Shown here: positions 36,073-44,882 of the stretch, in pieces
Layout: each line of letters starts with the position of its first letter
Position numbering within the stretch: position 1 is the first letter of the stretch
Assembly: GCF_001905545.1 (NCBI RefSeq)
Contig: NZ_LIPD01000008.1
Coordinates: 248,001-312,000, forward strand
Length of the DNA: 64,000 nucleotides
DNA from: Streptomyces sp. CB02056
GTDB lineage: Bacteria > Actinomycetota > Actinomycetes > Streptomycetales > Streptomycetaceae
Direction of reading: 5' to 3'
Made by a program: the position numbers and the translations under genes
The notes under the pieces: generated by a model
The model's input: the letters and a program-made list of their open reading frames with translations, nothing else
Database searches by the model: none
What the model was told of the DNA's origin: nothing

Positions 36073-37320
36073 ATGAGCGCTTCCACCCCGCAGCCCGACC
36101 AGTCCATCCGCCCCGCCGACCGCCGGGTCTCCGCCCGGATCGGCGCGATCGCCGAGTCCGCGACCCTCGCCGTGGACGCCAAGGCCAAGGCCCTCAAGGC
36201 CGCCGGCCGCCCGGTCATCGGTTTCGGCGCCGGCGAGCCCGACTTCCCCACCCCGGACTACATCGTCGAGGCGGCCGTCGAGGCCTGCCGCGACCCGAAG
36301 AACCACCGCTACACCCCGGCGGGTGGCCTGCCCGAGCTGAAGGCCGCGATCGCCGCCAAGACGCTGCGCGACTCCGGCTACGAGGTGGACGCCTCCCAGG
36401 TGCTCGTCACCAACGGCGGCAAGCAGGCGATCTACGAGGCGTTCGCGGCGATCCTGGACCCGGGCGACGAGGTCATCATCCCGGCCCCGTACTGGACCAC
36501 CTACCCGGAGTCGGTCCAGCTGGCCGGCGGCGTCCCGGTGGAGGTCGTCTCCGACGAGACCACCGGCTACAAGGTCTCGGTCGAGCAGCTGGAGGCCGCG
36601 CGCACCGAGAACACCAAGGTGGTGCTGTTCGTCTCGCCGTCCAACCCGACCGGCGCGGTGTACACCGAGGCCGAGGCCGAGGCGATCGGCCGCTGGGCGC
36701 TGGAGCACGGCCTGTGGGTGCTCACCGACGAGATCTACGAGCACCTGGTGTACGGCGACGCCACCTTCACCTCGCTGCCGGCCCTGCTGCCCGAGCTGGC
36801 CGAGAAGTGCGTCGTGGTCAACGGTGTCGCCAAGACCTACGCGATGACCGGCTGGCGGGTGGGCTGGGTGGTCGGCCCGAAGGACGTCATCAAGGCCGCG
36901 ACCAACCTCCAGTCGCACGCCACCTCGAACGTCTCCAACGTCGCCCAGCGCGCCGCCCTGGCCGCCGTGGCCGGCGACCTGGACGCGGTCGCCGAGATGC
37001 GCGAGGCCTTCGACCGCCGCCGCAAGACCATCGTGCGGATGCTCAACGAGATCGAGGGCGTGCTCTGCCCCGAGCCCGAGGGCGCCTTCTACGCCTACCC
37101 GTCGGTCAAGGGCCTGCTGGGCAAGGAGATCCGCGGCCGGCGCCCGCAGACCTCCGCCGAGCTGGCCGCCCTGATCCTGGACGAGGCCGAGGTCGCGGTC
37201 GTCCCGGGCGAGGCCTTCGGCACCCCCGGCTACCTGCGGCTCTCCTACGCGCTCGGCGACGCCGACCTGGTCGAGGGCGTCAGCCGGGTCCAGAAGCTGC
37301 TCGGCGAGGCCCGCGACTGA
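36073..37320 (+). CDS. Pyridoxal-phosphate aminotransferase, aspartate type (class I/II)
   Basis: Transfers amino groups between aspartate (or another amino acid) and 2-oxoglutarate. The 415 aa include GFGAGEPDFPTPDYI at the N-terminus, NGGKQAIYEAF, SPSNPTGAVY, DEIYEHLVYG and NGVAKTYAMTGWRVGW, in which Lys254 is the PLP Schiff-base lysine. The ATG at 36073 is chosen because the conserved part starts soon after; the frame is open upstream over the tRNA spacer. The sequence type is the Ib subgroup (AspC/prephenate aminotransferase-like), so prephenate could also be a substrate. Confidence 0.92.
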   Translation: MSASTPQPDQSIRPADRRVSARIGAIAESATLAVDAKAKALKAAGRPVIGFGAGEPDFPTPDYIVEAAVEACRDPKNHRYTPAGGLPELKAAIAAKTLRDSGYEVDASQVLVTNGGKQAIYEAFAAILDPGDEVIIPAPYWTTYPESVQLAGGVPVEVVSDETTGYKVSVEQLEAARTENTKVVLFVSPSNPTGAVYTEAEAEAIGRWALEHGLWVLTDEIYEHLVYGDATFTSLPALLPELAEKCVVVNGVAKTYAMTGWRVGWVVGPKDVIKAATNLQSHATSNVSNVAQRAALAAVAGDLDAVAEMREAFDRRRKTIVRMLNEIEGVLCPEPEGAFYAYPSVKGLLGKEIRGRRPQTSAELAALILDEAEVAVVPGEAFGTPGYLRLSYALGDADLVEGVSRVQKLLGEARD

Positions 37321-37448
37321 CCTCGGGTCCGTCCGCCGACGTCAACCCGACGCCAGGGTTTCACCCGGCGCACCGCCCCCTTTCACCCCTTCAGGGGATG
37401 TAGAGGGGGCGGTTCCCGTTCAGGGGCCGTATACGGCAGTATCGGTGA

Positions 37449-38513
37449 ATGGAACGCCTGTTGAACCCGCGAGACGTCAGGGGCCTCCCGAAGGCCCACC
37501 TGCACCTGCACTTCACCGGCTCGATGCGGCCCGCCACCCTCCTGGAGCTGGCGGACAAGCACGGCGTCCGGCTGCCGGAGGCGCTCAGCTCCGGCGAGCC
37601 GCCCCGGCTGCGGGCCACCGACGAGCGGGGCTGGTTCCGCTTCCAGCGGCTGTACGACACCGCCCGCTCGGTGCTGCGGGACGAGGAGGACATCCGCCGG
37701 CTGGTCCTGGAGACCGCCGAGGACGAGCGGCGGGACGGCTCCCGTTGGCTGGAGATCCAGGTCGACCCGACGTCCTACGCGCCCCGGCTGGGCGGGCTGA
37801 TCCCCGCCCTGGAGCTGATCCTGGACGCGGTGGAGCACGCCGCCGCGGCGACCGGGGTGGGCATCCGGGTCCTGGTCGCGGCCAACCGGATGAAGTCCCC
37901 GATGGACGCCCGGACGCTGGCCCGGCTGGCCGTCCGCTACGCCGACCACGGGGTGGTCGGCTTCGGCCTCTCCAACGACGAGCGCCGGGGCCTGGCCCGG
38001 GACTTCGACCGGGCCTTCGCGATCGCCCGCAACGGCGGGCTGCTGGCGGCCCCGCACGGCGGCGAGCTGTCCGGCCCGGAGTCCGTCCGGGACTGCCTGG
38101 ACGACCTGGGCGCCGCCCGGATCGGCCACGGCGTACGGGCCGCCGAGGACCCCCGGCTGATGGAGCGGCTGGCGGACCGGCAGGTCACCTGCGAGGTCTG
38201 CCCGTCCTCCAACGTCTCGCTCGGCGTCTACGAGCGCCCCGAGGAGGTGCCGCTGCGCCGGCTCTTCGACGCCGGGGTGCCGCTCGCCCTGGGCGCGGAC
38301 GACCCGCTGCTGTTCGGCAGCCGGCTGGCCGCCCAGTACGAGCTGGTCCGGGACGTGCTGGGCTTCTCCGACGCCGAACTCGCCGAGCTGGCACGGCAGT
38401 CGGTGCGCGGCTCGGTCGCGCCGGAGGCCGTCCGCAAGGAGCTGCTGGCGGACATCGACGCCTGGCTGGTCGGCGACCGCGCCCCTGCGGAAGCGGCCGC
38501 CGTACCCGCCTAG
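37449..38513 (+). CDS. add: Adenosine deaminase family protein
   Basis: Zn-dependent deamination of adenosine to inosine in purine salvage. The 354 aa have KAHLHLHFTGSMRP (two Zn-ligand histidines), HGGELSGPESV (catalytic Glu region), IGHGVRA, CPSSNVSLGVY and LGADDPLLFG (paired Asp). All catalytic residues appear intact. Members close to adenosine deaminase can act on other 6-aminopurines, so the substrate is not certain. Its stop meets the convergent murB stop within 10 bp. Confidence 0.88.
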   Translation: MERLLNPRDVRGLPKAHLHLHFTGSMRPATLLELADKHGVRLPEALSSGEPPRLRATDERGWFRFQRLYDTARSVLRDEEDIRRLVLETAEDERRDGSRWLEIQVDPTSYAPRLGGLIPALELILDAVEHAAAATGVGIRVLVAANRMKSPMDARTLARLAVRYADHGVVGFGLSNDERRGLARDFDRAFAIARNGGLLAAPHGGELSGPESVRDCLDDLGAARIGHGVRAAEDPRLMERLADRQVTCEVCPSSNVSLGVYERPEEVPLRRLFDAGVPLALGADDPLLFGSRLAAQYELVRDVLGFSDAELAELARQSVRGSVAPEAVRKELLADIDAWLVGDRAPAEAAAVPA

Positions 38514-38521
38514 GGCCGCGG

Positions 38522-39565
38522 CTAGAGCTTGACGCCCACCATCACCGGCTCGTTCACCAGCTCCACCCCGAAGGCCGCGCGGACCCCGTCCCGGATCTCC
38601 CGGGCCAGTGCCAGCAGGTCCTCGGCGGTGGCCGAGCCGCGGTTGGTGAGCGCCAGGGTGTGCTTGGTGGAGAGCGTCGCCGGGCCGCCGCCGTAGCCCT
38701 TGCCGAAGCCCGCGCGGTCGATCAGCCAGGCCGCCGAGGTCTTGGTGCAGCCCTCCGGAGCCGGGTAGGCGGGGGCGTCCTCGGTGCCCGGGCGGGTGCG
38801 GAAGGACTCGTACTGCGCGGCCGTGAGCACCGGGTTGGTGAAGAAGGAGCCCGCCGACCAGGTGTCGTGGTCCGCCGGGTCCAGCACCATGCCCTTGCCG
38901 GAGCGCAGCAGCAGCACCGCCGTCCAGGCCGTGCCGACCGCGACCCGGGCGCCCGGCTCGACGCCCAGGTGCCGGGCGGTCTCGGCGTAGCGGACGGGAG
39001 TGGAGAGCCCGTCGTTGTCCTCCAGGCGGAACCGCACCCGCAGCACCACGTAGCGGTCCGGCTCGGCCTTGAAGCGGCTGTGCCGGTAGGAGAACCCGCA
39101 CTCGGCGTTCGAGAGGGTGACGACCTCGTCGGCGGTGCGGTCGTACGCGACCACCTCGGTGATCGACTGGGCGACCTCCTGGCCGTACGCGCCCACGTTC
39201 TGCACCGGGGTGGCGCCCGCGGAGCCGGGGATGCCGGCCAGGAACTCGATGCCCGCCAGTCCGTGGTCGCGCACGGTCCGGTGGACCACCTCGGACCAGG
39301 TCTCGCCGGCCGCGACCTCCAGCGCGGTGCCGTCCAGGGCGAAGCCCTCGGTGGCGATCCGCAGCACGGTGCCGGGGAAGCCGGCGTCGCCGATCACCAG
39401 GTTGGAGCCGCCGCCGAGGACGAGCAGCGGCTCGCCAGCCGCGTCGGCCTCGCGGACGGCGGCGATCACCTCGTCGTCGGTGTGGGCGGTCACCAGGCGG
39501 CGGGCCGGGCCGCCGAGCCGGAGCGTGGTCAGCGGGGCGAGGGGGGCGTCGTTTTCTACCAGCAC
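38522..39565 (-). CDS. murB: UDP-N-acetylenolpyruvoylglucosamine reductase
   Basis: FAD-dependent second committed step of peptidoglycan precursor synthesis. The 347 aa have TTLRLGGPARRLV, the FAD-binding GGGSNLVIGD, GIPGSAGATPVQNVGAYGQE, SYRHSRFK and the active-site Ser in AGSFFTNPVL. Start GTG 39565 (GTGCTGGTAGAA); a second in-frame GTG at 39571 is equally possible. The frame runs open into the MFS gene upstream but not as a real fusion. Confidence 0.95.
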   Translation of the reverse strand: MLVENDAPLAPLTTLRLGGPARRLVTAHTDDEVIAAVREADAAGEPLLVLGGGSNLVIGDAGFPGTVLRIATEGFALDGTALEVAAGETWSEVVHRTVRDHGLAGIEFLAGIPGSAGATPVQNVGAYGQEVAQSITEVVAYDRTADEVVTLSNAECGFSYRHSRFKAEPDRYVVLRVRFRLEDNDGLSTPVRYAETARHLGVEPGARVAVGTAWTAVLLLRSGKGMVLDPADHDTWSAGSFFTNPVLTAAQYESFRTRPGTEDAPAYPAPEGCTKTSAAWLIDRAGFGKGYGGGPATLSTKHTLALTNRGSATAEDLLALAREIRDGVRAAFGVELVNEPVMVGVKL

Positions 39566-39642
39566 GCCCACCAGCGTACGGGGGAGGGGTCCGCCGACCG
39601 GAACGCGATTCCCGTCGGCGGGCCCCTCCCCTCCGCCCCCGT

Positions 39643-41088
39643 TCAGACCCGGGCCGGCTCGGCCCGGTCCGCCGCCCGCTCCCCCGCCGCCGCGACCGGC
39701 GCCCTCCGCCGCCGCGGGATGAACACCGCGGCGAGCGCGCCGAGCCCGACGGCGGCGGCGCCGACGTACAGCGCGGGCACCAGCCCGTCCGTGAAGGCCC
39801 GCACCGACTGGTAGCCGCCCTGCCCCGAGAACACCGCCGCGAGCACGGCGACCCCGAGCGCCCCGCCGACCTCGCGCAGCGCGTTGTTGGCGCCGGAGGC
39901 GATCCCCTGCTCCTGCGGCCGGACGCTGGCCATCACCAGCTGGGCGGTCGGGCCGAAGTACAGCGACATGCCGATCCCGCAGATCACGGTGGCCGGTATC
40001 TGGGCGACGTAGTCGAGGCCGGTGCTCCCGTCCACCACCAGGCCGTACAGCGCCAGGCCCGCGGCCTGCAGCGCCAGCCCGGCGACCACGATCGGCCGGC
40101 CGCCGATCCGGTCGGAGAGGATGCCCGCGATCGGCGAGACCAGCAGCGGCATCGCCGTCCACGGCAGCATCCGGATGCCCGCCTCCTGCGGGCTGAAGCC
40201 GCCGACGCCCTGGAGGTACTGGCTGATCAGGAAGATCGAGCCGAACATCCCCAGGTACATCAGCAGGCTGGCCGCGTTGACGGCGGAGAAGGCCCGGCTG
40301 CGGAACAGTCGCATCGGCAGCATCGGGTGGGCGGCGACCCGCTGCTCGTACCGGACGAAGGCGGCCAGCAGCAGGGTGCCGCCGATCAGGGCGCCGAGGA
40401 CCAGCGGGCTGGTCCAGCCGTCCGGGTTGCCGCGGATCAGGCCGAGGACGACGCCGAACATCCCGAGGCTGACCAGCAGGGTTCCGGGCACGTCCAGGGC
40501 CCGGCCCGGGCCCCGGCTCTCGCCGAGCCGCAGGTAGGCCAGCGGCAGCAGGACGAGGCCGACCGGGACGTTCACCCAGAAGATCCACTGCCAGGAGAAG
40601 TGCTCGGTCAGCGAGCCGCCGATCAGCGGCCCCGCGGCGACGGCGAGGCCGCTGACCCCCGACCAGATGCCGAAGGCCATCCCCCGCTTGCCCTCGGGCA
40701 CCGCGGCGGTGAGCAGGGTGAGGGTGAGCGGCATCATCACCGCGGCCCCGGTGCCCTGGACGGCGCGGGCGGCGATCAGTTCGCCGATGCCCGGGGACAG
40801 CGCGGCCGCGGCGGAGCCGGCGGTGAAGACCGCCAGCCCGACCAGGAAGATCCGGCGGCGGCCGAAGCGGTCGCCGAGGGCGGCGCCGAACATCAGCAGC
40901 ACGGCGAAGCTCAGGGTGTAGGCGCTGACCGTCCATTCGAGGTCGGACAGTCCGCCGCCGAGCTCCTCGCGGATCGACGGCAGCGCGGTGGTGACCACCA
41001 GGTTGTCCAGGGCGGCCATGAAGCTGGCCGCGCTGACGATCACCAGGGTCCAGACCGCCGCTCTGCCCATGGCAGGTTTCTCCGTCAT
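39643..41088 (-). CDS. MFS efflux transporter, DHA2 (EmrB/QacA) family
   Basis: Proton-coupled drug exporter with 14 predicted helices in 481 aa. Motif A is GALGDRFGRRR-like (GAALGDRFGRRRIFL), and the helix 1 motif LDNLVVTTALPSIREEL is typical of DHA2 members. The C-terminal helix ends in a basic tail. ATG at 41088 with GGGGGA 5 nt upstream. The tetR gene lies immediately upstream on the same strand, and an operator-like palindrome sits in the 103-bp gap between them. Substrate unknown. Confidence 0.92.
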   Translation of the reverse strand: MTEKPAMGRAAVWTLVIVSAASFMAALDNLVVTTALPSIREELGGGLSDLEWTVSAYTLSFAVLLMFGAALGDRFGRRRIFLVGLAVFTAGSAAAALSPGIGELIAARAVQGTGAAVMMPLTLTLLTAAVPEGKRGMAFGIWSGVSGLAVAAGPLIGGSLTEHFSWQWIFWVNVPVGLVLLPLAYLRLGESRGPGRALDVPGTLLVSLGMFGVVLGLIRGNPDGWTSPLVLGALIGGTLLLAAFVRYEQRVAAHPMLPMRLFRSRAFSAVNAASLLMYLGMFGSIFLISQYLQGVGGFSPQEAGIRMLPWTAMPLLVSPIAGILSDRIGGRPIVVAGLALQAAGLALYGLVVDGSTGLDYVAQIPATVICGIGMSLYFGPTAQLVMASVRPQEQGIASGANNALREVGGALGVAVLAAVFSGQGGYQSVRAFTDGLVPALYVGAAAVGLGALAAVFIPRRRRAPVAAAGERAADRAEPARV

Positions 41089-41111
41089 GACGTCCCCCAG
41101 GTTCCTTAGGT

Positions 41112-41129
41112 AGTTATTGCTCAATAACT
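41112..41129. promoter_or_regulatory. TetR-type operator upstream of the MFS gene
   Basis: AGTTATTGCTCAATAACT, an 8-bp inverted repeat with a 2-bp centre, 24 bp before the MFS start. It is AT-rich in a GC-rich genome and matches a second site at 41764-41781 at 14 of 18 positions. Confidence 0.8.
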
Positions 41130-41191
41130 TCTTTGGGCCGAAAAGAGGCCGCACGGACACCCCGTGCGGCCCGTCCATCCGGGCGGCGCGC

Positions 41192-41755
41192 CTACTCGGG
41201 CGGCTCGCACCCGTCGAAGCCGGCCCAGATCCGGTGGTCCGGCGGATAGCCGAGCGCCACCAGGGTGTTGATCAGCATCCCGTACGCGAAGAACTGCGTG
41301 GCGTCCTTCATTCCGCCGCCGATCCGGATCCTGACCCGGTCGAACAGGTCCTCCCACAGCAGCCGGGCGGTCTCCCCCACCTCGTCCTCACCGGCCGCCC
41401 TGGCCGCGGACGCCGAGACGTAGAGCTGCATCTGCATCATGAGCTGGTCGCCGTTCTCGACCAGGCCCAGGTACGCGGTGGACATCGCCTCCGCGGCCGC
41501 CTCACCGGACAGCCCGGCCGAGGCCTCGTCGAACACCCGCCAGGTCTCCTCGACGCAGCGCTCGGCGGCCGCGGCGAAGATCGCCTGCTTGCTCGGGAAC
41601 AGCCGGAACAGGTACGGCTGCGAGACGCCCACCCGGCGGGCGATCGCCTCGGTGGAGGTGCCGTGGTACCCGCCCCGGGCGAACTCGGTCAGGGCGGCCC
41701 GGACGACGCTCTCGCGCCGCTCCTCCGCGCTCATCCGGATGCTCGACTTCGCCAT
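41192..41755 (-). CDS. TetR family transcriptional regulator
   Basis: The 187 aa have the N-terminal helix-turn-helix (YHGTSTEAIARRVGVSQPYLFRLFPSKQ shortened here to TEAIARRVGVSQPYLFRLF) and a helical ligand domain. It probably represses the MFS gene downstream and itself. I chose ATG 41755 because the upstream TTG at 41776 lies inside an operator-like palindrome. GGGG precedes the ATG. Confidence 0.92.
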   Translation of the reverse strand: MAKSSIRMSAEERRESVVRAALTEFARGGYHGTSTEAIARRVGVSQPYLFRLFPSKQAIFAAAAERCVEETWRVFDEASAGLSGEAAAEAMSTAYLGLVENGDQLMMQMQLYVSASAARAAGEDEVGETARLLWEDLFDRVRIRIGGGMKDATQFFAYGMLINTLVALGYPPDHRIWAGFDGCEPPE

Positions 41756-41763
41756 GGGCCCCA

Positions 41764-41781
41764 AGTTAGTGGCCAATCACT
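41764..41781. promoter_or_regulatory. TetR-type operator upstream of tetR
   Basis: Reverse-strand AGTGATTGGCCACTAACT, containing TAGTG-N6-CACTA, 9 bp before the chosen tetR ATG. It aligns with the site in front of the MFS gene (14 of 18 positions), which implies autoregulation. Confidence 0.75.
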
Positions 41782-41852
41782 ATCTACGCAAGGCCCGCGC
41801 CGGCGGCCGGAGATCCCGTACGGGACCCCGGCCGCCGCGACCCCGGGGCCGC

Positions 41853-42275
41853 TCAGCCGAGCCGGACGACGGCCCGGGACATGCCGAGCACCTTCTGGCC
41901 GCCCGTGGTGGCCAGCAGGTCGACCTGCACCCTGCGGTCGTCCAGCTTCTTGGCGACCTTGGCCGAGACCTCGACCACCGCGCCGACCCCGTCGTTCGGC
42001 ACCGGCACCGGCCGGGTGAACCGCACGCCGTACTCGACCACCGCGGCCGGGTCGCCGACCCAGTCGGTGACCACCCGGATCGCCTCGGCCATGGTGAACA
42101 TGCCGTGCGCGATCACGTCCGGCAGGCCGACCTCCAGGGCGAACTTCTCGTTCCAGTGGATCGGGTTGAAGTCCCCCGAGGCCCCCGCGTACCGCACCAG
42201 TGTGTCGCGGGTCACCGGGAAGGACTGCGCCGGCAGCTCGGTGCCGACCTCGACCTCGTCGTAGTCGATCGCCAT
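41853..42275 (-). CDS. MaoC-type dehydratase (HadB-like)
   Basis: Hot-dog fold (R)-3-hydroxyacyl dehydratase subunit, 140 aa from ATG 42275. GASGDFNPIHWNEKFA carries the conserved Asp and His of the hydratase 2 motif, so this is the catalytic subunit; AHGMFTMAEAIRVV follows. ATG 42275 has GGGGGAG 8 nt upstream; the GTG at 42284 overlaps the previous stop (GTGA) and is a possible alternative. It pairs with the gene just upstream. In mycobacteria the corresponding genes hadA-hadB lie at the same place between rpmG and secE. Confidence 0.88.
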   Translation of the reverse strand: MAIDYDEVEVGTELPAQSFPVTRDTLVRYAGASGDFNPIHWNEKFALEVGLPDVIAHGMFTMAEAIRVVTDWVGDPAAVVEYGVRFTRPVPVPNDGVGAVVEVSAKVAKKLDDRRVQVDLLATTGGQKVLGMSRAVVRLG

Positions 42276-42280
42276 CGCGC

Positions 42281-42739
42281 TCACTCCCCCGCCTCGTCGG
42301 CGGCCCGGGCCACCAGGGTCATGACCGACGTCACAACGTGCCCGCCGGTCGCGTCCGTCACCTCGCCACGCACGGTGAGCACGTCGTTGCCCGCCAGCGA
42401 CTTGATGTTGTCGATGGTCACCGTGACCGACAGCCGGTCACCGGCCCGCACCGGGCGGGTGTAGGCGAACTTCTGGTCGCCGTGCACCACCCGGCTGAAG
42501 TCCAGGCCCAGCTCCGGGTCCTCGACCACCTGGCCGGCCGCGCGGTAGGTGATCACGAACGGGAAGGTCGGCGGGGCGATCACGTCGGGGTGCCCCAGCG
42601 CCTTCGCCGCCTCAAGGTCGGTGTACGCCGGGTTGGCGTCGCCGACCGCGGTCGCGAACTCGCGGATCTTCTCCCGGCCGACCTCGTACGGCTCGGTGGG
42701 CGGGTAGCTACGCCCGATGAAGGAGGGGTCGAGCGCCAT
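42281..42739 (-). CDS. MaoC N-terminal-like dehydratase subunit (HadA-like)
   Basis: Non-catalytic hot-dog partner for the gene downstream, 152 aa. It starts MALDPSFIGRSYPPTEPYEVG and has GDANPAYTDLEAAKALGHPD in the place of the hydratase motif without the complete Asp/His pair. Together the two would form a heterodimeric 3-hydroxyacyl-thioester dehydratase of type II fatty acid elongation. Its stop overlaps the GTG of the next gene. The rpmG terminator ends 30 bp upstream of its start. Confidence 0.85.
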   Translation of the reverse strand: MALDPSFIGRSYPPTEPYEVGREKIREFATAVGDANPAYTDLEAAKALGHPDVIAPPTFPFVITYRAAGQVVEDPELGLDFSRVVHGDQKFAYTRPVRAGDRLSVTVTIDNIKSLAGNDVLTVRGEVTDATGGHVVTSVMTLVARAADEAGE

Positions 42740-42768
42740 GGCGGCTCCTCGGAACGCGGGTGGATACG

Positions 42769-42813
42769 AAAAAAACTCCGGGCCGCACCCCCTGTGAGGG
42801 ATGCGGCCCGGAG
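42769..42813 (-). terminator. Terminator after rpmG
   Basis: 12-bp stem CTCCGGGCCGCA/TGCGGCCCGGAG with further inner pairs, followed by TTTTTTT on the leftward strand. It ends the tRNA-Thr/tRNA-Met/rpmG transcript. Confidence 0.92.
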
Positions 42814-42856
42814 CAAGAGACCTGAGTTCACACAGGCCCGTCGCCCTGCAAGAGGG

Positions 42857-43021
42857 TCAGCGGGTCTCGCGGTGCGCGGTGTGCGAGTTGCAGCGGGGGC
42901 AGTGCTTCTTCATCTCAAGACGGTCCGGGTCGTTACGCCGGTTCTTCTTGGTGATGTAGTTCCGCTCCTTGCACTCCACGCAGGCCAGCGTGATCTTCGG
43001 GCGGACGTCGGTGGCAGCCAC
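42857..43021 (-). CDS. rpmG: 50S ribosomal protein L33
   Basis: Small 54-aa ribosomal protein of the zinc-containing (C+) type, with CVEC and CPRC pairs. Actinomycetes often carry a second zinc-free copy under Zur control; this is the zinc form. GTG start at 43021 with AAGGAAGG 8 nt upstream. Two tRNA genes lie directly upstream, likely on the same transcript. Confidence 0.97.
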   Translation of the reverse strand: MAATDVRPKITLACVECKERNYITKKNRRNDPDRLEMKKHCPRCNSHTAHRETR

Positions 43022-43104
43022 GGGAGTGCCTTCCTTGGACAACGAATAAGAACACAACAAGAGTAGCCGACCGGGAGTGCGATCTCCCGACCGACTACGC
43101 GGGG

Positions 43105-43177
43105 TAGCGGTGACCGGACTTGAACCGGTGACACAGCGATTATGAGCCGCTTGCTCTACCAACTGAGCTACACCGCC
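43105..43177 (-). tRNA. tRNA-Met (CAT), elongator type
   Basis: Reverse strand GGCGGTGTAGCTCAGTTGG..., anticodon loop CTCATAA, T-arm GGTTCAAGTCC, acceptor GGCGGTG/CACCGCT. It lacks the three G:C anticodon-stem pairs of the initiator at 19799. CCA not encoded. Confidence 0.95.
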
Positions 43178-43220
43178 ACAGTGATCCGCGGCACAGCCGG
43201 AGCTGACCGCTTCTCACCAG

Positions 43221-43293
43221 AGCCCCCATGCGGAATCGAACCGCAGACCTTCTCCTTACCATGGAGACGCTCTACCGACTGAGCTATAGGGGC
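43221..43293 (-). tRNA. tRNA-Thr (GGT)
   Basis: Reverse strand GCCCCTATAGCTCAGTCGG..., anticodon stem TCTCC/GGAGA around ATGGTAA (anticodon GGT), T-loop GTTCGATTC, acceptor GCCCCTA/TGGGGGC with one wobble. Confidence 0.95.
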
Positions 43294-43304
43294 GAACGAG
43301 GAAG

Positions 43305-43333
43305 AGATTACACGTTTCGCGCCCGGAGGTGAA
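43305..43333 (-). promoter_or_regulatory. Promoter of tRNA-Thr/tRNA-Met/rpmG
   Basis: Reverse-strand TTCACC (43328-43333) and TAATCT (43305-43310), spacer 17 bp, ending 12 bp before the tRNA-Thr 5' end. Confidence 0.75.
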
Positions 43334-43572
43334 ATCCGTATCCCGCGGCGAAGACCGCAGGTGGGCGAGGGGTACGGACGGACGATCCAAGGCCCGGCGT
43401 TCGATCGGCCCGCGAGCCGCACGGCCCGACCCGATACGACTATTGCCCGCCTCCCGGCGACCCGCCCCCCGGACCCATAGGCTCGACGCTCATTGATCGG
43501 GAGGACTGGCCGGCGGTACGGGCCAGCCGTACGGGGCCGACCGCACGGGCCGGCCCGAGAAGGAGCCGGGCG

Positions 43573-44841
43573 ATGGACAGCGCAGCCGCCGACGGGCCGC
43601 ACTCCGGGCCCGGCCCGGCGGCCAACCCGCTCGGGCACGGCCCGGTCCTGCTCCTCACCGGCGCCCGGCTGGCGGACGGGCGGGTGGTGGACGTCCGGAT
43701 CAGCGGCGACCGGATCCAGGCGGTCGGCACCGTCGGCAGCCTCGGCCCGCTGCCCGCCCTGCCCGGCGCGCCCACCGTCACCACCGGCGCCCGGATCGAC
43801 CTGCGCGGCTACCTGCTGCTCCCGGCCCCCGCCGAGGCGCACGCCCACTACGACACCGCCTTCTCCGCCGCCCTGCCCACCCCGCCGCCGGACACCCCGG
43901 CCGACCTCACCCGCCGGGTCACCGAGGCCGCGCTGACCTCGCTCGGCTACGGCGCCACCGCCCAGCGCACCCACGTCCGGATCGGCGACGTGCACGGGCT
44001 GCGCCGGCTGGAGGCGGTGCTGACCGCCCGGCAGGCACTGGGCGGGCTGGCCGAGCTCCAGGCGGTGGCGATGCCCCGGCTGCTCACCGGACGGGCCGGC
44101 GCGGACGGCCGGGCGCAGCTGCGCGAGGCGCTCAAGCTGGGCGCCACGGCGGCCGGCGGCTGCCCGGAGCTGGACCCGGACCCGGCCGGGTACGTGCAGC
44201 TGCTGCTGGAGGCCGCCCGGGAGGCGGACTGCCCGGTGGACCTGCACACCGGCGCCGGCGACGCCGCCCAACTCGCCCGGATGACCGGGGCGTTGGCCCC
44301 GCTGCGACCCCGGGTGGCACTCGGCCCGTGCGGGGCGCTGCCCCGGGGCGCGTCGACGGTGCTGGCGACCAGCGGGGTCCGGGTGGTCTGCCTGCCGCAG
44401 AACGGCTGCTGCACCGGCATGGAGGGCCGCTCGGCGGGCCTGCGGCCGGGCCTGGTACGGGAGTTGGCGGCCGCCGGGGTGCCGCTGGCGGCGGGCAGCG
44501 GGGCGCTGCGCGACCCGTCCAACCCGGTCGGCCGGGCGGATCCGCTGGAGTCGGCCTACCTGCTGGCGGCCGGTGGGGAGTTGACCCCGGAGGCGGCGTA
44601 CGACGCGGTGGCGAACCAGGCCCGGGCGGCGCTCGGCCTGGCGCCGGTCCGGGTGGACGCCGGGTTCCCGGCGGAGCTGCTGGCGGTGCGCGGGGACAGC
44701 CTGGCCGGGGCGCTCGCGGGCGGGCACAGCCGACTGGTGGTGCACAGCGGCCGGGTGGTCAGCCGGACCAGCGCGGTCCGGGAGTTCGCGGACACGGTGG
44801 CGCTGGCGCTGCCCCGGCAGTCCGGGGGCGGGGACGGCTGA
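43573..44841 (+). CDS. Amidohydrolase-superfamily protein, cytosine-deaminase-like, probably inactive
   Basis: The 422 aa keep the family fold: the N-terminal composite beta domain (GARLADGRVVDVRISGDRI), the EAHAHYD (HxH) motif after strand 1, and DLHTGAGD corresponding to the HCDE strand. The metal and catalytic positions are eroded: HCDE has become HTGA (Glu lost), the SH strand reads LGPCGAL, and the usual GxDxxxDP Asp site reads GSGALRDPSNP with Gly in place of the first Asp. I therefore expect no hydrolase activity. ATG at 43573 after GAAGGAG. A small-RNA-like element lies downstream on the other strand. Confidence 0.78.
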   Translation: MDSAAADGPHSGPGPAANPLGHGPVLLLTGARLADGRVVDVRISGDRIQAVGTVGSLGPLPALPGAPTVTTGARIDLRGYLLLPAPAEAHAHYDTAFSAALPTPPPDTPADLTRRVTEAALTSLGYGATAQRTHVRIGDVHGLRRLEAVLTARQALGGLAELQAVAMPRLLTGRAGADGRAQLREALKLGATAAGGCPELDPDPAGYVQLLLEAAREADCPVDLHTGAGDAAQLARMTGALAPLRPRVALGPCGALPRGASTVLATSGVRVVCLPQNGCCTGMEGRSAGLRPGLVRELAAAGVPLAAGSGALRDPSNPVGRADPLESAYLLAAGGELTPEAAYDAVANQARAALGLAPVRVDAGFPAELLAVRGDSLAGALAGGHSRLVVHSGRVVSRTSAVREFADTVALALPRQSGGGDG

Positions 44842-44882
44842 GCCGGTCCCGGAGTGGGCCTGATGGCCCCTGACGGCAGATG

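Noticed and set aside
38522..40936. MurB-MFS fusion frame
   Set aside because: The upstream part is an out-of-phase reading of the MFS gene; murB has a normal length from 39565.
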